Of a DNA stretch of 64,000 nt, positions 24,629 to 37,300 are shown piece by piece. The notes under the pieces are model-generated. The model was not told the DNA's origin and did not search any database. It saw nothing but the letters and a program-made list of their open reading frames with translations. Origin of the DNA: Poronia punctata. Taxonomy: Eukaryota > Ascomycota > Sordariomycetes > Xylariales > Xylariaceae. A program made the position numbers and the translations under genes. The stretch is from positions 270,995 through 334,994 of the forward strand of contig MU401467.1 of the NCBI GenBank assembly GCA_022579005.1, read 5' to 3'. Each line of letters opens with the position of its first letter. The stretch's first letter is position 1.

Positions 24629-25896
24629 ATGGCGCGCGTTACTGTTGTCTCCCTCCTTATCTCGGCGTTGATATGCGTTGCCAGTGCCGCTTTCAACATC
24701 AAATCCAAGAATAATGTCGCCGTCTATTATGTGAGTCTCAACAACACCATCATCATCATCATAAGCCCCGATAATGAAAGGCCTGCTGACCTCGTATAAA
24801 TAAATAGGGTCAAGGACCTGATCAGAAGCGACTAACAACCTACTGTGCCGACCCTAATATTGACATCATCATCCTCTCCTTCGTCCATCTCTTCCCGGAG
24901 CAGGCGAACGGTCACCCGGGTATCAACTTTGGCAACCAATGCAGTGCCGAGTCTTACAAGGGCCCGGGCTTCAAGGGCGTCAAGGACCCGTCCAAGGACG
25001 CGCTTCTGAAGTGCCCGAACCTGCAGGAGGACCTCTACATCTGTCGCCAGACGAGCGACAAGAAGTTCCTCATCTCCCTTGGAGGAGCAACCCCTAATTA
25101 CAACGTCAACGGTGCCACCAATGGAACCAGCTTCGCGAACCAGCTTTGGGGCATGTTCGGCCCGCGCGTCGATTCGTGGACATCACTGAACAAGCCCCGG
25201 CCGTTTGACTATGTGAACACAACCAGCTCCGATCCGACGATCCACGAGTTCAGCGCGGATGGATTTGACCTGGATATCGAGCACCCTTCGCTGGATAGCT
25301 CGGCTGGCTACAAAGCGTTGGTAAAGAAGCTACGATCTCATTACGACACCCGCTCGGAGAAGCCGTACTACCTCACTGCCTCGCCGCAGTGCACCGTGCC
25401 CGACCCCAACTTGGCCGACACTCTCAAGGCGGCCAAGTTCGACATGCTCTTCGTGCAATATTACAACACGCCCAAGTGCTCTGCGCGTGGTTGGATCACG
25501 GCGAACCCGAACTACGTCCCAGGCGGCACTTTCAAGCAGACCTCAGGCACCTGGAGCTTCACCTTCGACTCCTGGGTCACCTGGCTCTCGAGCACCGTGA
25601 GCAAGGGCGCCCCCATCTTCCTGACGCTGCCCGGCGCGAACCCGGCCGCCAGCTCCGGCGCCTACATCACCGTCGCCCAGACGAAGAATATCGCGAACGC
25701 CTACTACTGCCGGGCCAGCTTCGCCGGCATCGGTGTCTGGGATGCTACGTACGCGGAGCAGAGCATTGCCAATGGCAAGAACTTTTTCCAGAACGCCAAG
25801 GCTACGCTTAACGCCGCGGCGAGCGATAAGAGGCTCTCGTGTGTTAAGAGCAAGCGCGAGGCGACGGCTCATTTGCATGGAAGGCATCACCATTAG
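24629..25896 (+). CDS. Secreted GH18 class III chitinase
   Basis: Hydrolyses chitin in the fungal wall or in external substrates. Exons 24629-24730 and 24808-25896; intron 24731-24807 (GTGAGT donor, AATAG acceptor), restoring VAVYY/GQGPDQ; 396 aa. Residues 1-20 (MARVTVVSLLISALICVASA) form a clear signal peptide. The GH18 catalytic motif DGFDLDIE ends with the acid Glu at residue 192, and ISLGGA and MLFVQYYN are the other conserved strands. The size and the lack of any carbohydrate-binding module, Ser/Thr linker or GPI signal fit a small class III enzyme. The C terminus is basic and His-rich, ending HGRHHH. Third positions are strongly G/C-rich compared with the neighbouring spacer, as in a well-expressed gene. 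It is convergent with the MFS gene. I cannot separate wall remodelling from a nutritional or pathogenic role. Confidence 0.95.
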
Positions 25897-26833
25897 AAAA
25901 GTATGATGAAATAATTTATCCGAAGTTACGATATAGATCAGTTCGGGATGGATGAGTGTACTTATAGAGTCTTGTATAAGTAAACAACAGGGCTATATTT
26001 AATACTCTAATCGTTCTTCCTCAGGACAAAACCCTTATTGTGAATAAGGGGGCACTTCCCTTTGGCTATTATGATACCAGGATTGCACAATATCTTTTGC
26101 ACTGCGTGTGACTTATGTAGCCAAACTACAGATTGTAATAAATCATTCTGTAAAAAGGGGTCGCATAGGTATTCCTCTCAAAACGTCTACGTCAACTAGC
26201 ATAACCGCTCGATCCTGACTACGCCGGTTTGAGAACTCAAAAAACACCCTATCCACTGTACCATATATATATATATTATCTATGGGAGGTGGGTACCCCT
26301 TCTCCTATCTCTTGAATAAATGAAATCCTACCCCTCACCAAGATAGGTAGGTACATGTAGGTAAGTACTAGGTTCGGTACGTCGGCTTATCAATATGCAC
26401 AGCAACCTACCGGGAATTCAATTTCCGTTTCCCAGGTAATCGGGTCCTGACTTGAGATTACTTGTATATAGGCGTGGGGGAACGCATGTCATTACGGAGT
26501 TAGGTTTGTAAGTTAGTTAGGGATGACGCATGCCGCTATTAGCTGTCTGGTGCACTCACTCAGAACTCTGAACTTGTGGTTGCCTTTGGAAAAAGGGGGT
26601 TAGGGTTAGGGTTAGGGTTGAACTGGCCTATGTTGAAAAGGTGTGACTGGAATAATACCTTGATGTTATATTGATGTTGTTTATAACTAGACTGTATGTA
26701 TGCTATGTACATTATGTATGTCATGTATGTATGTACCTAGTCAGGGGAAGTATCCAAACCGTGGTGGCATCTAGGCCAACAATAGAGCCATAGTAAAGAA
26801 CTGTTTCTAATGAACAAGAAGAAGTATAGGGGC
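25897..26833. other. Convergent 3' intergenic region with telomere-like tract
   Basis: This lies between the chitinase stop and the MFS transporter stop. It contains GTAGGTA words at 26344-26362 and a TTAGGG tract near 26600. No gene is supported; the short frames at 26737-26955 overlap the MFS end. Confidence 0.6.
26597..26620. repeat. Interstitial telomere-type repeat (TTAGGG)3
   Basis: Three perfect TTAGGG units flanked by partial units (a G-run before and TTG after) sit in the convergent spacer. TTAGGG is the telomere unit of most filamentous ascomycetes. Confidence 0.9.
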
Positions 26834-28731
26834 TTATGAACTTCGATGTCCATAAGGCTCAAAAGGGAAAAAGACAGCAACGGCAGCCATACCAGCATAA
26901 AGAGCGGCAGTAATGTAAATCGGCACGGTAGTCCTGGTATCAGCGACCGTGGCAATGACTGCAGATATGATTCCCATGACGCGGTTGAAAGCGACGGCGA
27001 GACCGTTCCCGGTGGCCCGATGAGCGCTGGGGAGGACTTCAGGGGTATAGGCGTATAGACAGCCGTAGTAGATGTTGACGCAGAAAGCGATGACGCAGCT
27101 GAATGCTACGTTTTGATCAGAGGTGTTGATCGCCGTGTAGCCGAAGAAGAAAACCATGGTTACGAGGGCGCCGATGACCATGGTGTATTTCCGGCCGAGG
27201 ATTTTGATGTTACATAGGTATCCTGCTAACACGGGACCGAAGATGCCGGAGATGGTGGATAGGGTGTAGTTTCGCCAGACCATGTACGGGTCGGTTGGGC
27301 CGCTTACACCCCGGACTGCGAGGTATGTGCTGTTTATGGAGTTAGACAAGGGTCTGAATAATAAGGTGATGGATGTACTTACGATAAAAAGACATAGAAT
27401 AGGGGGTACCTATATCAATTGTTAGCCTCCATCATAACCTGTCATTCTCGCAAGATACATACGCCAAACCGATCAGTGTCCAAGATATCCAGATCAGTGT
27501 TGTAGAGAGAGCGATACTCCTCGTAGCAAAAAGACCAGAGATATGTACTTTGAGCTCGCCCAGAGAGAATTTCGACTTTCCATGGGTCCCGGAAACTTTG
27601 CCGCAAGCCTCCAACTGCTCCAGAGTAAGCGAGCAAGGGCGGTTATACTTCTGAGCCAACTCTTGGAGGTTTTTGACAAGTGCGGCGTCATTACCCTCTG
27701 CCAGCTGATATTTGGGTGTCTCTTTCAGACGGACAACAGTAACCCGCAGTATGGACAAAACGAGGACAATGGCCCCCGAAGTGAAGAAGACATATCTCCA
27801 ACCCATGTTTGAAGATCTGGGACAGCTGTCTCCTTCAAGGTCGCAGTTCCACTTTGCGGGCACTAAATACCCCTATATCAGAACCAGGTCGACCAGACCT
27901 TGAACAGACAGACAGACAGACAGACAGACTTACCCAAGAAACCCCAGCAAATAAACCCCGTAATAGCCTGCCCAAACCCCCACCAACACGCCATGAGCGT
28001 CAGAACCCATTGCTTACTACCAGGGAGATACTCGAGAAAAACAGTAGTATCCAGCACTAAGTTCCCACCAGCCCCGAATCCGACCAGGGCAACGAAGAAG
28101 CCGAGAGAAGGCCAACTCGGCATCGCGCCAGCAACAACGGCCGCAGCGCCACAGATGAGAAGCGAGAGATTAAACGACCATCTCCGACCGATGATGTCGG
28201 CGCCAAATCCCCAGAATAAAGCGCCAACGAGCAAACCGGCGTATGAAGCGAGGTTTTGCCCGTTGGCGTATCCGACGGAACCGAATTCTTTGAAGGCGGG
28301 CGCGGATATGTTGCTTTGTATCAATGTGACCATGGAATCCACGGCGTAACTGGTTGTTTTGGGACAAAGTTTAATCAAAAAGGGCAAGGGGATTGCGGGG
28401 GTTAGCTAGGGACTTCCTGCTCACCCGAATCCGTTTAACATGAAGAGTTTCCAGTGGTAGTTGGTCCATCCGATTTGATCAATTGCCTATTAGAACGCGT
28501 GTCATTAACCATGTCCGCGTAGAGGGACGGACGCCCATATTTCTCATTGCTAAGAGACTCCTATTGTAGACGTACGTTGTTGACGAGATGCATTTTGGCG
28601 TTGAGCGCGGGGTCGAGATCTTGCTTGGCCAAGATATCCTCTCCGTCGTGAGACGAGACGTCGGTCTCAGTGGTTGACTTCATGTTTGTCCCCTTTCCGT
28701 CGTTGGCCGGATGCAGATCACTAGAAGTCAT
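26834..28731 (-). CDS. MFS transporter, SVOP/sugar-transporter-like
   Basis: A plasma-membrane carrier of the major facilitator superfamily; the substrate cannot be told from sequence. Six exons: 28731-28576, 28486-28425, 28349-27934, 27862-27463, 27409-27383 and 27329-26834; 1557 nt, 518 aa. The start gives a hydrophilic N terminus leading to KMHLVNNAIDQIGW and WKLFMLNGFGYAVDSM, a signature of fungal SV2/SVOP-like carriers. MFS loop motifs are seen in both halves: GADIIGRRW (loop 2-3) and CNIKILGRKY (loop 8-9). A central KETPKYQLAEG segment corresponds to the PESP motif, followed by a cytosolic loop. YTPEVLPSAHRATGNG is the conserved C-half motif. The fifth exon is a 27-nt microexon encoding YPLFYVFL. 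A GACA microsatellite lies inside the third intron. Confidence 0.92.
27904..27929. repeat. (GACA)n microsatellite in an MFS intron
   Basis: About six tandem GACA units lie immediately inside the 71-nt third intron (27863-27933) of the MFS transporter gene, next to its 5' splice site. Confidence 0.9.
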
Positions 28732-31396
28732 TGTCGGTGATTATCTGGGCCGGCTGATTTGGGGATTGAAGGTGCCTGGGCCGTTGTAAACGAAATGGTC
28801 CCGTAATTCCCATTTCACACTTTGGTTTCAAACGAAAGAGGCAAGACAGGAAGGTACGATGATCTTTCCCAAAGCTTTTTGTATTTACCTGTTATAGCCA
28901 AGAAATGCAACCTGCCACCCTGCTTGGTCTACCTTGGCTATCTACAACTACAACGCCCCTACCGAACAGATTCTTCCACAAAATGGAGATAGTTTGCCGA
29001 CTACTTCTTTGAGGTGAACCTGGCGTTTCTTGGCAATGGCCGAATACTGGCTAGATACCAAGAACTGAACTTGAAGTGGTCTTATCCCGTCAGCAGCGTT
29101 TGCCAATCAAGACCTGCATTTAATAGCAGTTAGAAACCCCCTCCCACGCAACAAACGCCAGTAGAGCTTGGATATGCATATGTAGATAGCTTCAGCTGGC
29201 ATTGACGAGGCGTACGTGATAGGGTTATGAAACATGGGGGAGGGGGGGGAACTCTGCAGGGTCCCATTTTGTCCTGCCAATTGCATTTTTCGGTTTGCTT
29301 TTTTACAACCAACGCTGATTGCGTTGGATAGAGTACATACCTATGTGCAGATACCCTTGGTACATTTCTCCTTTTTTTGTTGTTACCCGCTCTAACCCTA
29401 TCTATGTACCTATTCTGCCTCTCTCGTCACTTGCCGACAGTGTTGTTGGAAATAACCTGAGGATTAGACTCAACGTCCGTTTTCACTCGATACCTAAGGT
29501 ACAGCTACTGTTATATAAGTTCGCTCTTGTGGCAGTTGGAAGGCGCATCAAAATCTTGCATTTGTACATGTGTAATGTGACGTATTGAGGGTCGGCTCAC
29601 CTTCTGCACACTGGGGGCAATTCAAGGTTGTTGGTTTGGGTAGTAGACGTTCTTGGCAACAAACCCTTGCAGCATAAGTACATACTTGTATGCATTCCAT
29701 ATATACATTACTACGCACGATTTTAGATAATTGTTTACCAGTTCCTCTATTAGTACATGCCTCACCTTTCCGGATTATTGGCATATCTCTTTGACAACAG
29801 TATGTTCAAGTAGGGAGGAGATAGATGTGGTATGCCTTGAGAATATATGTGTATACCTACTTTACATACTATGTGAATATGTACATTACCTTTGGTAGAA
29901 ATGTCTTTTGAAGGTACCTACTTATTTCAATAACAGCCACACAGATGGAGTTTACCTACCTGTGGCACAATTGACGCCTCAGCCCCTCTATTTACACGGT
30001 GCAAAGAACAGTCAAACTTGGTTAGCGTAACGTACTTGTACGTGCACTCCTACTAGGGAAGGTATAGACACTGTGACTTCATTCAAAAATCTGTAACGAG
30101 GTAGCAGACCATCGTATTCACCAATCTATTCCAGCTACAACATTATCTACAATGTATACTTTCAATCATAGCAGGAAGACGTGCTAGGAATCGGTACTTG
30201 AAATACGTTGCAACCATTAGACAACCAGATGGGTTGAATCAACACGTACCATCCTATCCAACGGGCTGGGGGCATCCAGAGAACACAGAGTTCTGCATCT
30301 AGGCAGACGCACACACGTGACGAGCTACCTACTACCTAAGGTACCCATCACGCCTACCTACATACTACATCCCGGGATACATACATGAAGACACGCAAAT
30401 ATGTCGTATCCGTGCATCTCGAGCTCGACGCTCCAATGGCATGGATCATGGTTGGGAGGTAAACCCCCCATTTGAACATTTGTCAACATTGTCGTCTGCC
30501 TAGAATCATGTATATATACTTTGTAAATTTTTTCAATGGTGTCCTGCTTATCTACCTACCTTTTCAATCTAGGTTGTTGGGCAGATTCTGACAGCCTGAT
30601 GTCTGTGAAAGTGGCCCAACTCGAGCCACGAGCGTCTGCATAAGGGACATATTTCCTTCAAACAGAGCAAGAATATGCATGTTGCCTTTTGGAGGCCGGT
30701 TCTGGATTGGACAAGTTCTGGAGTTGCGTCTTCTACGGGTCCAGTGCAACAAGGGATGAGAGTATCTGGTATTTGATATGCTAATAACTCAAGCAACTTC
30801 GTTATCCTAGGCTCTCATAGGAAATGGTACTGGTCAACCTGTCCCGCTACTAATCAGAAAGCTGTGGTTCTGCTTGGGTGAGGGTGGCCGCTATAGTGGT
30901 CTCATACTCGATGGTCTTCCCATAGCCTGCTTTGCTCTGCGTTTGTTGTTCGACACATTTATTCCGCCACCCTATTCGCTATCCGGTACTACTAGCTTTG
31001 CTTACAACCATTGTAGAGGAACTGAAAGTCAGTACCTCGAGAATCGACCCAAGGCACCTCAAAACCCCGTCATTTCTTCATTACCCGGCTTTACACCCTT
31101 CTAACCAGATGTTCTCTTGATTTTTCTATCAATCGACTCACATACCAGACAAAGTCGTGTCATATTGTCAATCTGTTGTAATCTTGAATTCTTCCCTGTC
31201 ACCTACATCGCTCACCTGAGGGCTAAGTTGTTCGAAGCCCTGTGGGGTTTGCACTCACCTTGACCTTACACTACTTTTGTTTCTGGCTTTTATCTGCGAT
31301 CATTGCCGGCTACGGTTGCCCGAGGAAGTCTTACTCTTGTCATAATCTGCCTATGATACACTCTTTTGGTTCCTTGAGCCCCTATACTTGTATAAG
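28732..31396. promoter_or_regulatory. Divergent spacer between the MFS gene and the giant DUF3638 gene
   Basis: A 2.7 kb region with both flanking genes transcribed outward, so it holds both promoters. TACCTAC-type words are dense at 29850-29960 and 30325-30365. I see no reliable promoter element and no gene. Open frames at 30874-31104 and 31242-31478 (plus) are short and unrecognised. Confidence 0.5.
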
Positions 31397-34300
31397 ATGG
31401 GTCTTCTGGAGTCCATCTTCAACCACTTGGTTCTCCCACCAAACATCCCAGGGTCCCAAGATAATGACATCGACCTAGTCTCTCGTGAGGTGCTCAAGCG
31501 TCTCATCCATGCTGTCAAGACAGTTATCAAACTTGCTGAAGACGCACCGTGGAAAGATGCCTTCCAGAATCTGTGTATATCCCTCGAAACATGCCTCGAG
31601 TTGAATACTTGTTTCTTGGAACGAACATGCCTCTCAAATCACCTACGGGGCCTGGTGCCGGGTCAGATGTTGATTCTGTATGTGAATGAACAGAACGCGG
31701 GGCTGCTGGTCCGTCATGAAACACAGTAAGTGGACTGATACATAACCCTGCTTGCCCCTTTTAGACACTATTGTAGAGTTGATGATGCTGATAACAAAAT
31801 AGGGGGGATGAAGAATACGTCATTTTCGAATCTTTCGAAGCGTCTGCAATTGCCTCCGACGTCCTTCGAGCGGGTCATGCAATGCAATGGGACTTCCCCG
31901 GCCGGTCGGCAAAGATTACTCTGGATTCTTTTACCGAAGAATCTTTCTCGGACAGCCTTGCAAATTTCCTTGAACAAGCAACCATGGAGTCGCTACATAG
32001 CCTACAGGCATCAACAAAGAAGGCTGGAGTATCTGTCGGGGAGATCAGGGACACAACAGATCCATCCCTGATCTCTCAAATGTTGATATCTCTTCTAGAA
32101 GCCAAGGGCAGCACATACGAAGCCCCGATACTGCGAAAACGTATCCGAGACGACGTCAACTTTACGGACAGTAACTTGCCATGGCGACGTCTACCGTTTT
32201 GGCTAGTTCTACGTGTAGCAGCCCAGAGACATCTGTGCTTCGCTTTGGGGCCCGGGAAAGGCCAGATTGCCTACAAAAGTCTTATGGCGACTGTCCTCGC
32301 AGAGCTTCTCGACCAGTCGCTTGGCCATATCAACCCTCATCACATCATAACTCTCCGTTCCAAACTGGCTCGCCGTATGGCCAAACTGGAGACGTGCAAG
32401 GAAAGGGATGAGCTTCGATTAGACGCCCCATGCAACCATTGGATCACGGCAGTGTCTTTGCTAGTGGGGGACTCAATAACGAATGCTAGCTCGAGAGTGC
32501 AAGGTCTATGGGATGATTTCAAACGGCTGTCGACCCGCAGAGTACATGCTCTCCCGGACCGGGCCCCTAAGTCCTCATTACAACTAGGTTTACCAAACAG
32601 TGGTACATACCTAGATAAAGTCCTACAAAGTACGGCCGCACGGGAACATGCCATAGGACCCGTATCACTCCCGAGGCCACTTGATCACAGCATTAAACAG
32701 AGTCGAATATTCATGGACAATGCATTCTCTCTTGCCGCAATGGAGTCGGCAGCAAGGGAGGGGGTCGATGACCGGCTGAATAAGATGAGTGATACTTGTC
32801 TGAAAGTGGCGAGCCAGATTGACCAGCTTTTGGAAGCGACAAAGTCTGAGTACCAACACAACCCGGCAGAGCAAAGCGCCATGGTACTTGGTGTATTCTC
32901 TCTCTGGGTCAAACTCGACCGTGCGGCCGTTTCAAAATGCCCTCAATTGACCAAGTATGCGCCAGCCTTTCACCCGGAGCTCCTGGATGTACTCCAGCTG
33001 CCTACCAAATCAGCGATGGAACAGCTCCAAGGTATACAGGAGTACATAGCAGAAAGAGAGGTCAAATCTACTTACAGCAGCATACTGGATATCTCGGGTC
33101 GGAATCGTCTCGCTGCGAGCTTCTGCAAAGGCATTGAATCGCTACAGCAATTGGAAAAGACGATCCGGGCGGCATCGGACCTTGAACGTCAAATAAAGGA
33201 ATCCGAGCATAAAAGGTTGTGTTCTGAGTATGACGAACATACAGCGGGGATGGTCATGAATACGTGCCGCTGCACATGGGAGAACGGGCAACATATCGTA
33301 AAGGGCTGCAAGAAGTGCTGGCACGGGAGAGTGCGGAGGCGGATCTCTATAGCCGTCCATGAGGCATTCCTGCCAAGGGATGAGACGGCACGGAGAAATA
33401 TTATATTCGAACTTGCCATCCCCGAGTGGCTTTCGGCCTATCGTGCTGCGACTTGGCGCATCTTCAGCGGCTTAGCCCACCCCAACCGGCCCAAGACGAT
33501 CCAAAAACCGGCAATCGACCTTCAGTCTTGCCAACCATTGAAGCCCTATTGGAGTGCCAAGACCAGTTGCCTCTCTTTGGCTTCCAAGATCAAGTGTTTT
33601 CAACAAACTCATTATAAGTTCAGCCATGGAAAGAGTCCCCTTTCCCAAGTTATCTTGCCTTTCGCAGCAAACTTCAGGCTGTATGATGCCGTCTCGAATA
33701 TCTGGGTTGACGATCTGAAAGAGCCCCTGACCTTGGAGCACCTATGTGGAATCCAAATACCTCGTATCCTCATGCCTGTATGCCCAGAGAATGGCAAGGT
33801 ACACCCACCGTGTTGGATAGATGGGCCGTCTTCATACGAGATACAGGCAAATCAAAGCCTGACACCAGAGGAGATGTCGGCGCAGACATTCTCTGCATTC
33901 CAGAAAATACTGTCGGGGGGTAGGCGACGATGGCCCAACCTCCTTGTTGAGATGTGTTCCTCCAATCTGAATTTGAGTAATGAAGGTACAGTGCAGGCTA
34001 TATGCCAGCTCGCTGTACAGGCCGGCCCCAGGCTACCTGGCGAGCCTCTACGAAGATTTCACGAGATATTCAACGACCCCATGTTCACGCAACGGCTAAC
34101 GAAAACCCTGCGTGATATGCTCGATTCAATACGGACCAACTGGCGAGAGCACAATACGATGCAGGTTCTCATTACTTTGGCCTTACGGCTCCACTCGCTA
34201 TCGCCGTCGTCAAGCGCCGTTGAGATTCTGATTTCTGCGCGCAAATGCCTTTTGGAGTGGATTGCTCAGGTTCAGGAGAAAACGCGTGAAAGTACGGATG

Positions 34301-37300
34301 GCGACGAAGCTCAACGCTTTGCGACGTATGGGATCTATGCTGCGCTGCTCTGCCGGCAGACGTTCAGCCTCCTTGTCGATTTGGAGACTGGATTCAGCCA
34401 AGAAGAATTGTCGGAATTCATCCGAGCTACCCTCGCGTTACAGGAAAACGTGCTACTAGATATGAACCAGCTCTCCAGTGCATTGCAAAGGTTCCTCCTC
34501 CGCGATGCAAAGATGGCCTACCACCTCGACAATCATATTAAGCTTGCAATGAGAGCCTTCCGATCGACGGTTCTAAGCGAGATCACACGGGGCCTCGACT
34601 GTGCCATACCGGAGACTGGCTACGGCAAATGGACGTTTCTGCCGGAACCTGACCATCATTGGATCGTGGCTACAACCGCGGGTGCTCACCCACAGCGACT
34701 GCACTTCAACTACCTTGGGGGCCATCTTTTAGTCAACGGAAAGCCGAGATCGAAGCTTCCATTGGATATTGCGGCCGATAAGGACGTAAAGGCTATATTC
34801 GGCAATCAGCACTTGATAACCTACCCATCCCGTCTGCCTGGTATGTCTCACCAATTAGAGAGGCGTGTCAAAAACCACGAGGTGCATTTCGGCTTGCGTG
34901 ACGGGCGAGCCATCATTCGCGCGATCCGAAACCCGCACAAGTACTTCGCCGAGACGTTGGAATTCGTCCCTGCACAAAGGTTTGTCGGCGCTTCCAACTT
35001 TGACTTTCCATCCGAGTTGGTTCGGGACTGCGGGCATTGGCTCAATGTTACCACGGGCAACTTGGAGATCCGAAGAGGATTGCCCGGTACGGCCGAGTTC
35101 TGGATGAAACGAAAGCGTGATTGGTTTATCGATCTCACGACGCGGCAGGCATTCAGAGGAGAAAAGCGCGTCACTATGCTGGTAGATCCAGGATCCGAAA
35201 CCTTTGTCCAGATTGCCGAAATATTTCGTGATTTCGAGCATTCGAGCAGGCTGACTGTGTATCAGCCACCTACCGGCAAGCTGACGGTAGAGCTGAAACA
35301 TTTGGATCTCCGGTTCTCTGTCAATAAGCGGCAGCGCCTTGAATGTCGCCAACTCGAGGCAGAAATCGATCCGGACCAAGATGCAGGCACATGGTACGGT
35401 CTGAGTAGCAAAATAGTGATGAGGGATATAGTCACCCATGATCGCAGCATCATCGTCCCACTAGGGAAGCCGTCCTTCTACCGCCGCTTTCCACACGTCC
35501 ATGTCCGCATAGAGGGAACAGGCGGCAGCTATGCCCAGTACAAGATCGACAACGTTCTGGGCCGGCTATCCTGTAGCCCGGAGCCCAGACTTGTGCAGGC
35601 CAAGGCACTTTATCACGCTCTGACCTCCTTCTGTCTCAAGGACCCCCTTACGGGGAGGACCGGTGCGAGCGAGGCCATTTACATTCTTACATCTGGCACC
35701 GCCCAACCTTGGAACACGACGAACTGTGACATGCTCTCGCATCTAAGCCAGCTCGTTCCGCGCAGGGAGTATTACCCTCCAAATCTGGAGCGTCTTCAAA
35801 AAGCGGAGTGGGAATCCCAACTCGCCTCGTCAATCCAGCAGGATGCTTATCTACCAATTATCGAAGCGATCAAGAAGAGGTCCAATGCCCTCGCAGTGTT
35901 TGCTGGAGACCCGTCCCTGGAGGTCATGGTAACAGGACATCTCCACCGTCGCGGCTTAGACCAGCGGCTCATTTATGATCCATTGCTTGGGATTGAAAGC
36001 GACTGTGCCTTTGAGGGAGCCGTTTATACTCCTCGCGACAGACGAACCGACAGCGAATCTATTCGAGTATACCAAACAGCTCGGGTCATTATGTCACGAT
36101 GCTCTCAATTCCATATGACGATGTCCCTGAAGTCGGTTTTTGGGCAATCCGAGTACATCGGGGGTTTCCCGGCCCAGACCGATGAAAGCCCTGTCAGCTG
36201 TGTTATGCCACTTATCAGCCAGATCGAGGATCCCTTGCACGAGAACTGGGGCGAGCTAGTCGATTTCTGCCGCCGCAGCACCGACACCGCCGAGCTGTTA
36301 TTCCGCCTCTGTCTCTTAGCCTTCTCCAAGTCAGCTCATATGGACGTGATACAGTCCCTCGCCGCCCTCTCTCTTGTTGACACAGTCAAGCGGGTAGAAC
36401 CACCTCGCCATTCAATCTTCAAGGGCTTCAACTCTAGGGATAAGCCACCCATCAACATCTTGATGGGATTGATCTCGCCTACATACCCGGTTTTCCAGGC
36501 GGCAAGGGATAGGAAAGGAAGGGTGTTGCCGACCAACTCGGACAGGCTTACTGAATCTGAATTCTACGAGATATGCGAGCAGGAAGCCGGAACAATATCC
36601 AAGGCCCTACAAAAGCTGTGGCCTCTTGCACCGCATGAAGTGGACTTCTTATTTTTGACGCCCGAAGGCATGCCAGAAATTTCGGACCTGAGACTCCTTA
36701 ACTCCGGCTGCACATGGGACACCATACGACCGGAGTGGCAGCGTAGGTATGCTAACCTGGAATTGGAGGACTACCTTGAGGATGTGGACAAGTGGCTTGC
36801 CGCCCTAAGTAGGACAAGTCAGGAACCGGACACAGCTAAAGCGTCAAAGTGGGAGAGGAGGATGCCTCAGTTCGTCATCCCGCAGCGGTACCAGTCTCAC
36901 CGATGCCATATCCAGGACTCCGTGGCTAAACCTGGCCCGGACTTGGAGGGTATCATGTCCAATAGGCCGGTGCTCGTCGCAGCCGCCAGAGTGCGACATG
37001 AAGCTGAGTCTACGCCAACGCGACAGTGGCCTGCCGAGCTAATCGAGCTCCAGAAGATCTTGAGCAAGTTCGGGGAAAGTGGTGATACTCTCCGCCAACA
37101 GTATGCCAGAGATCTCGGCATGAGCTTAAGTGCTCTGGGATCGTCAGCCCAACAGGGGCAGGTTGCAGACGAGCCATTCATCCCCGGCGTCAACGAAATC
37201 GATATAGAAGTAGTCGGTTTACGTCAACGTCTCAGAAACGTCTGGCTCGCAATCATGGAATCATTCGCAGCAGGCGACAGTCGGCATCGCTGGTTGGACG

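Noticed and set aside
24629..28731. Chitinase and MFS transporter as a functional cluster
   Set aside because: They are convergent with separate promoters and the carrier's substrate is unknown; adjacency alone is weak evidence.
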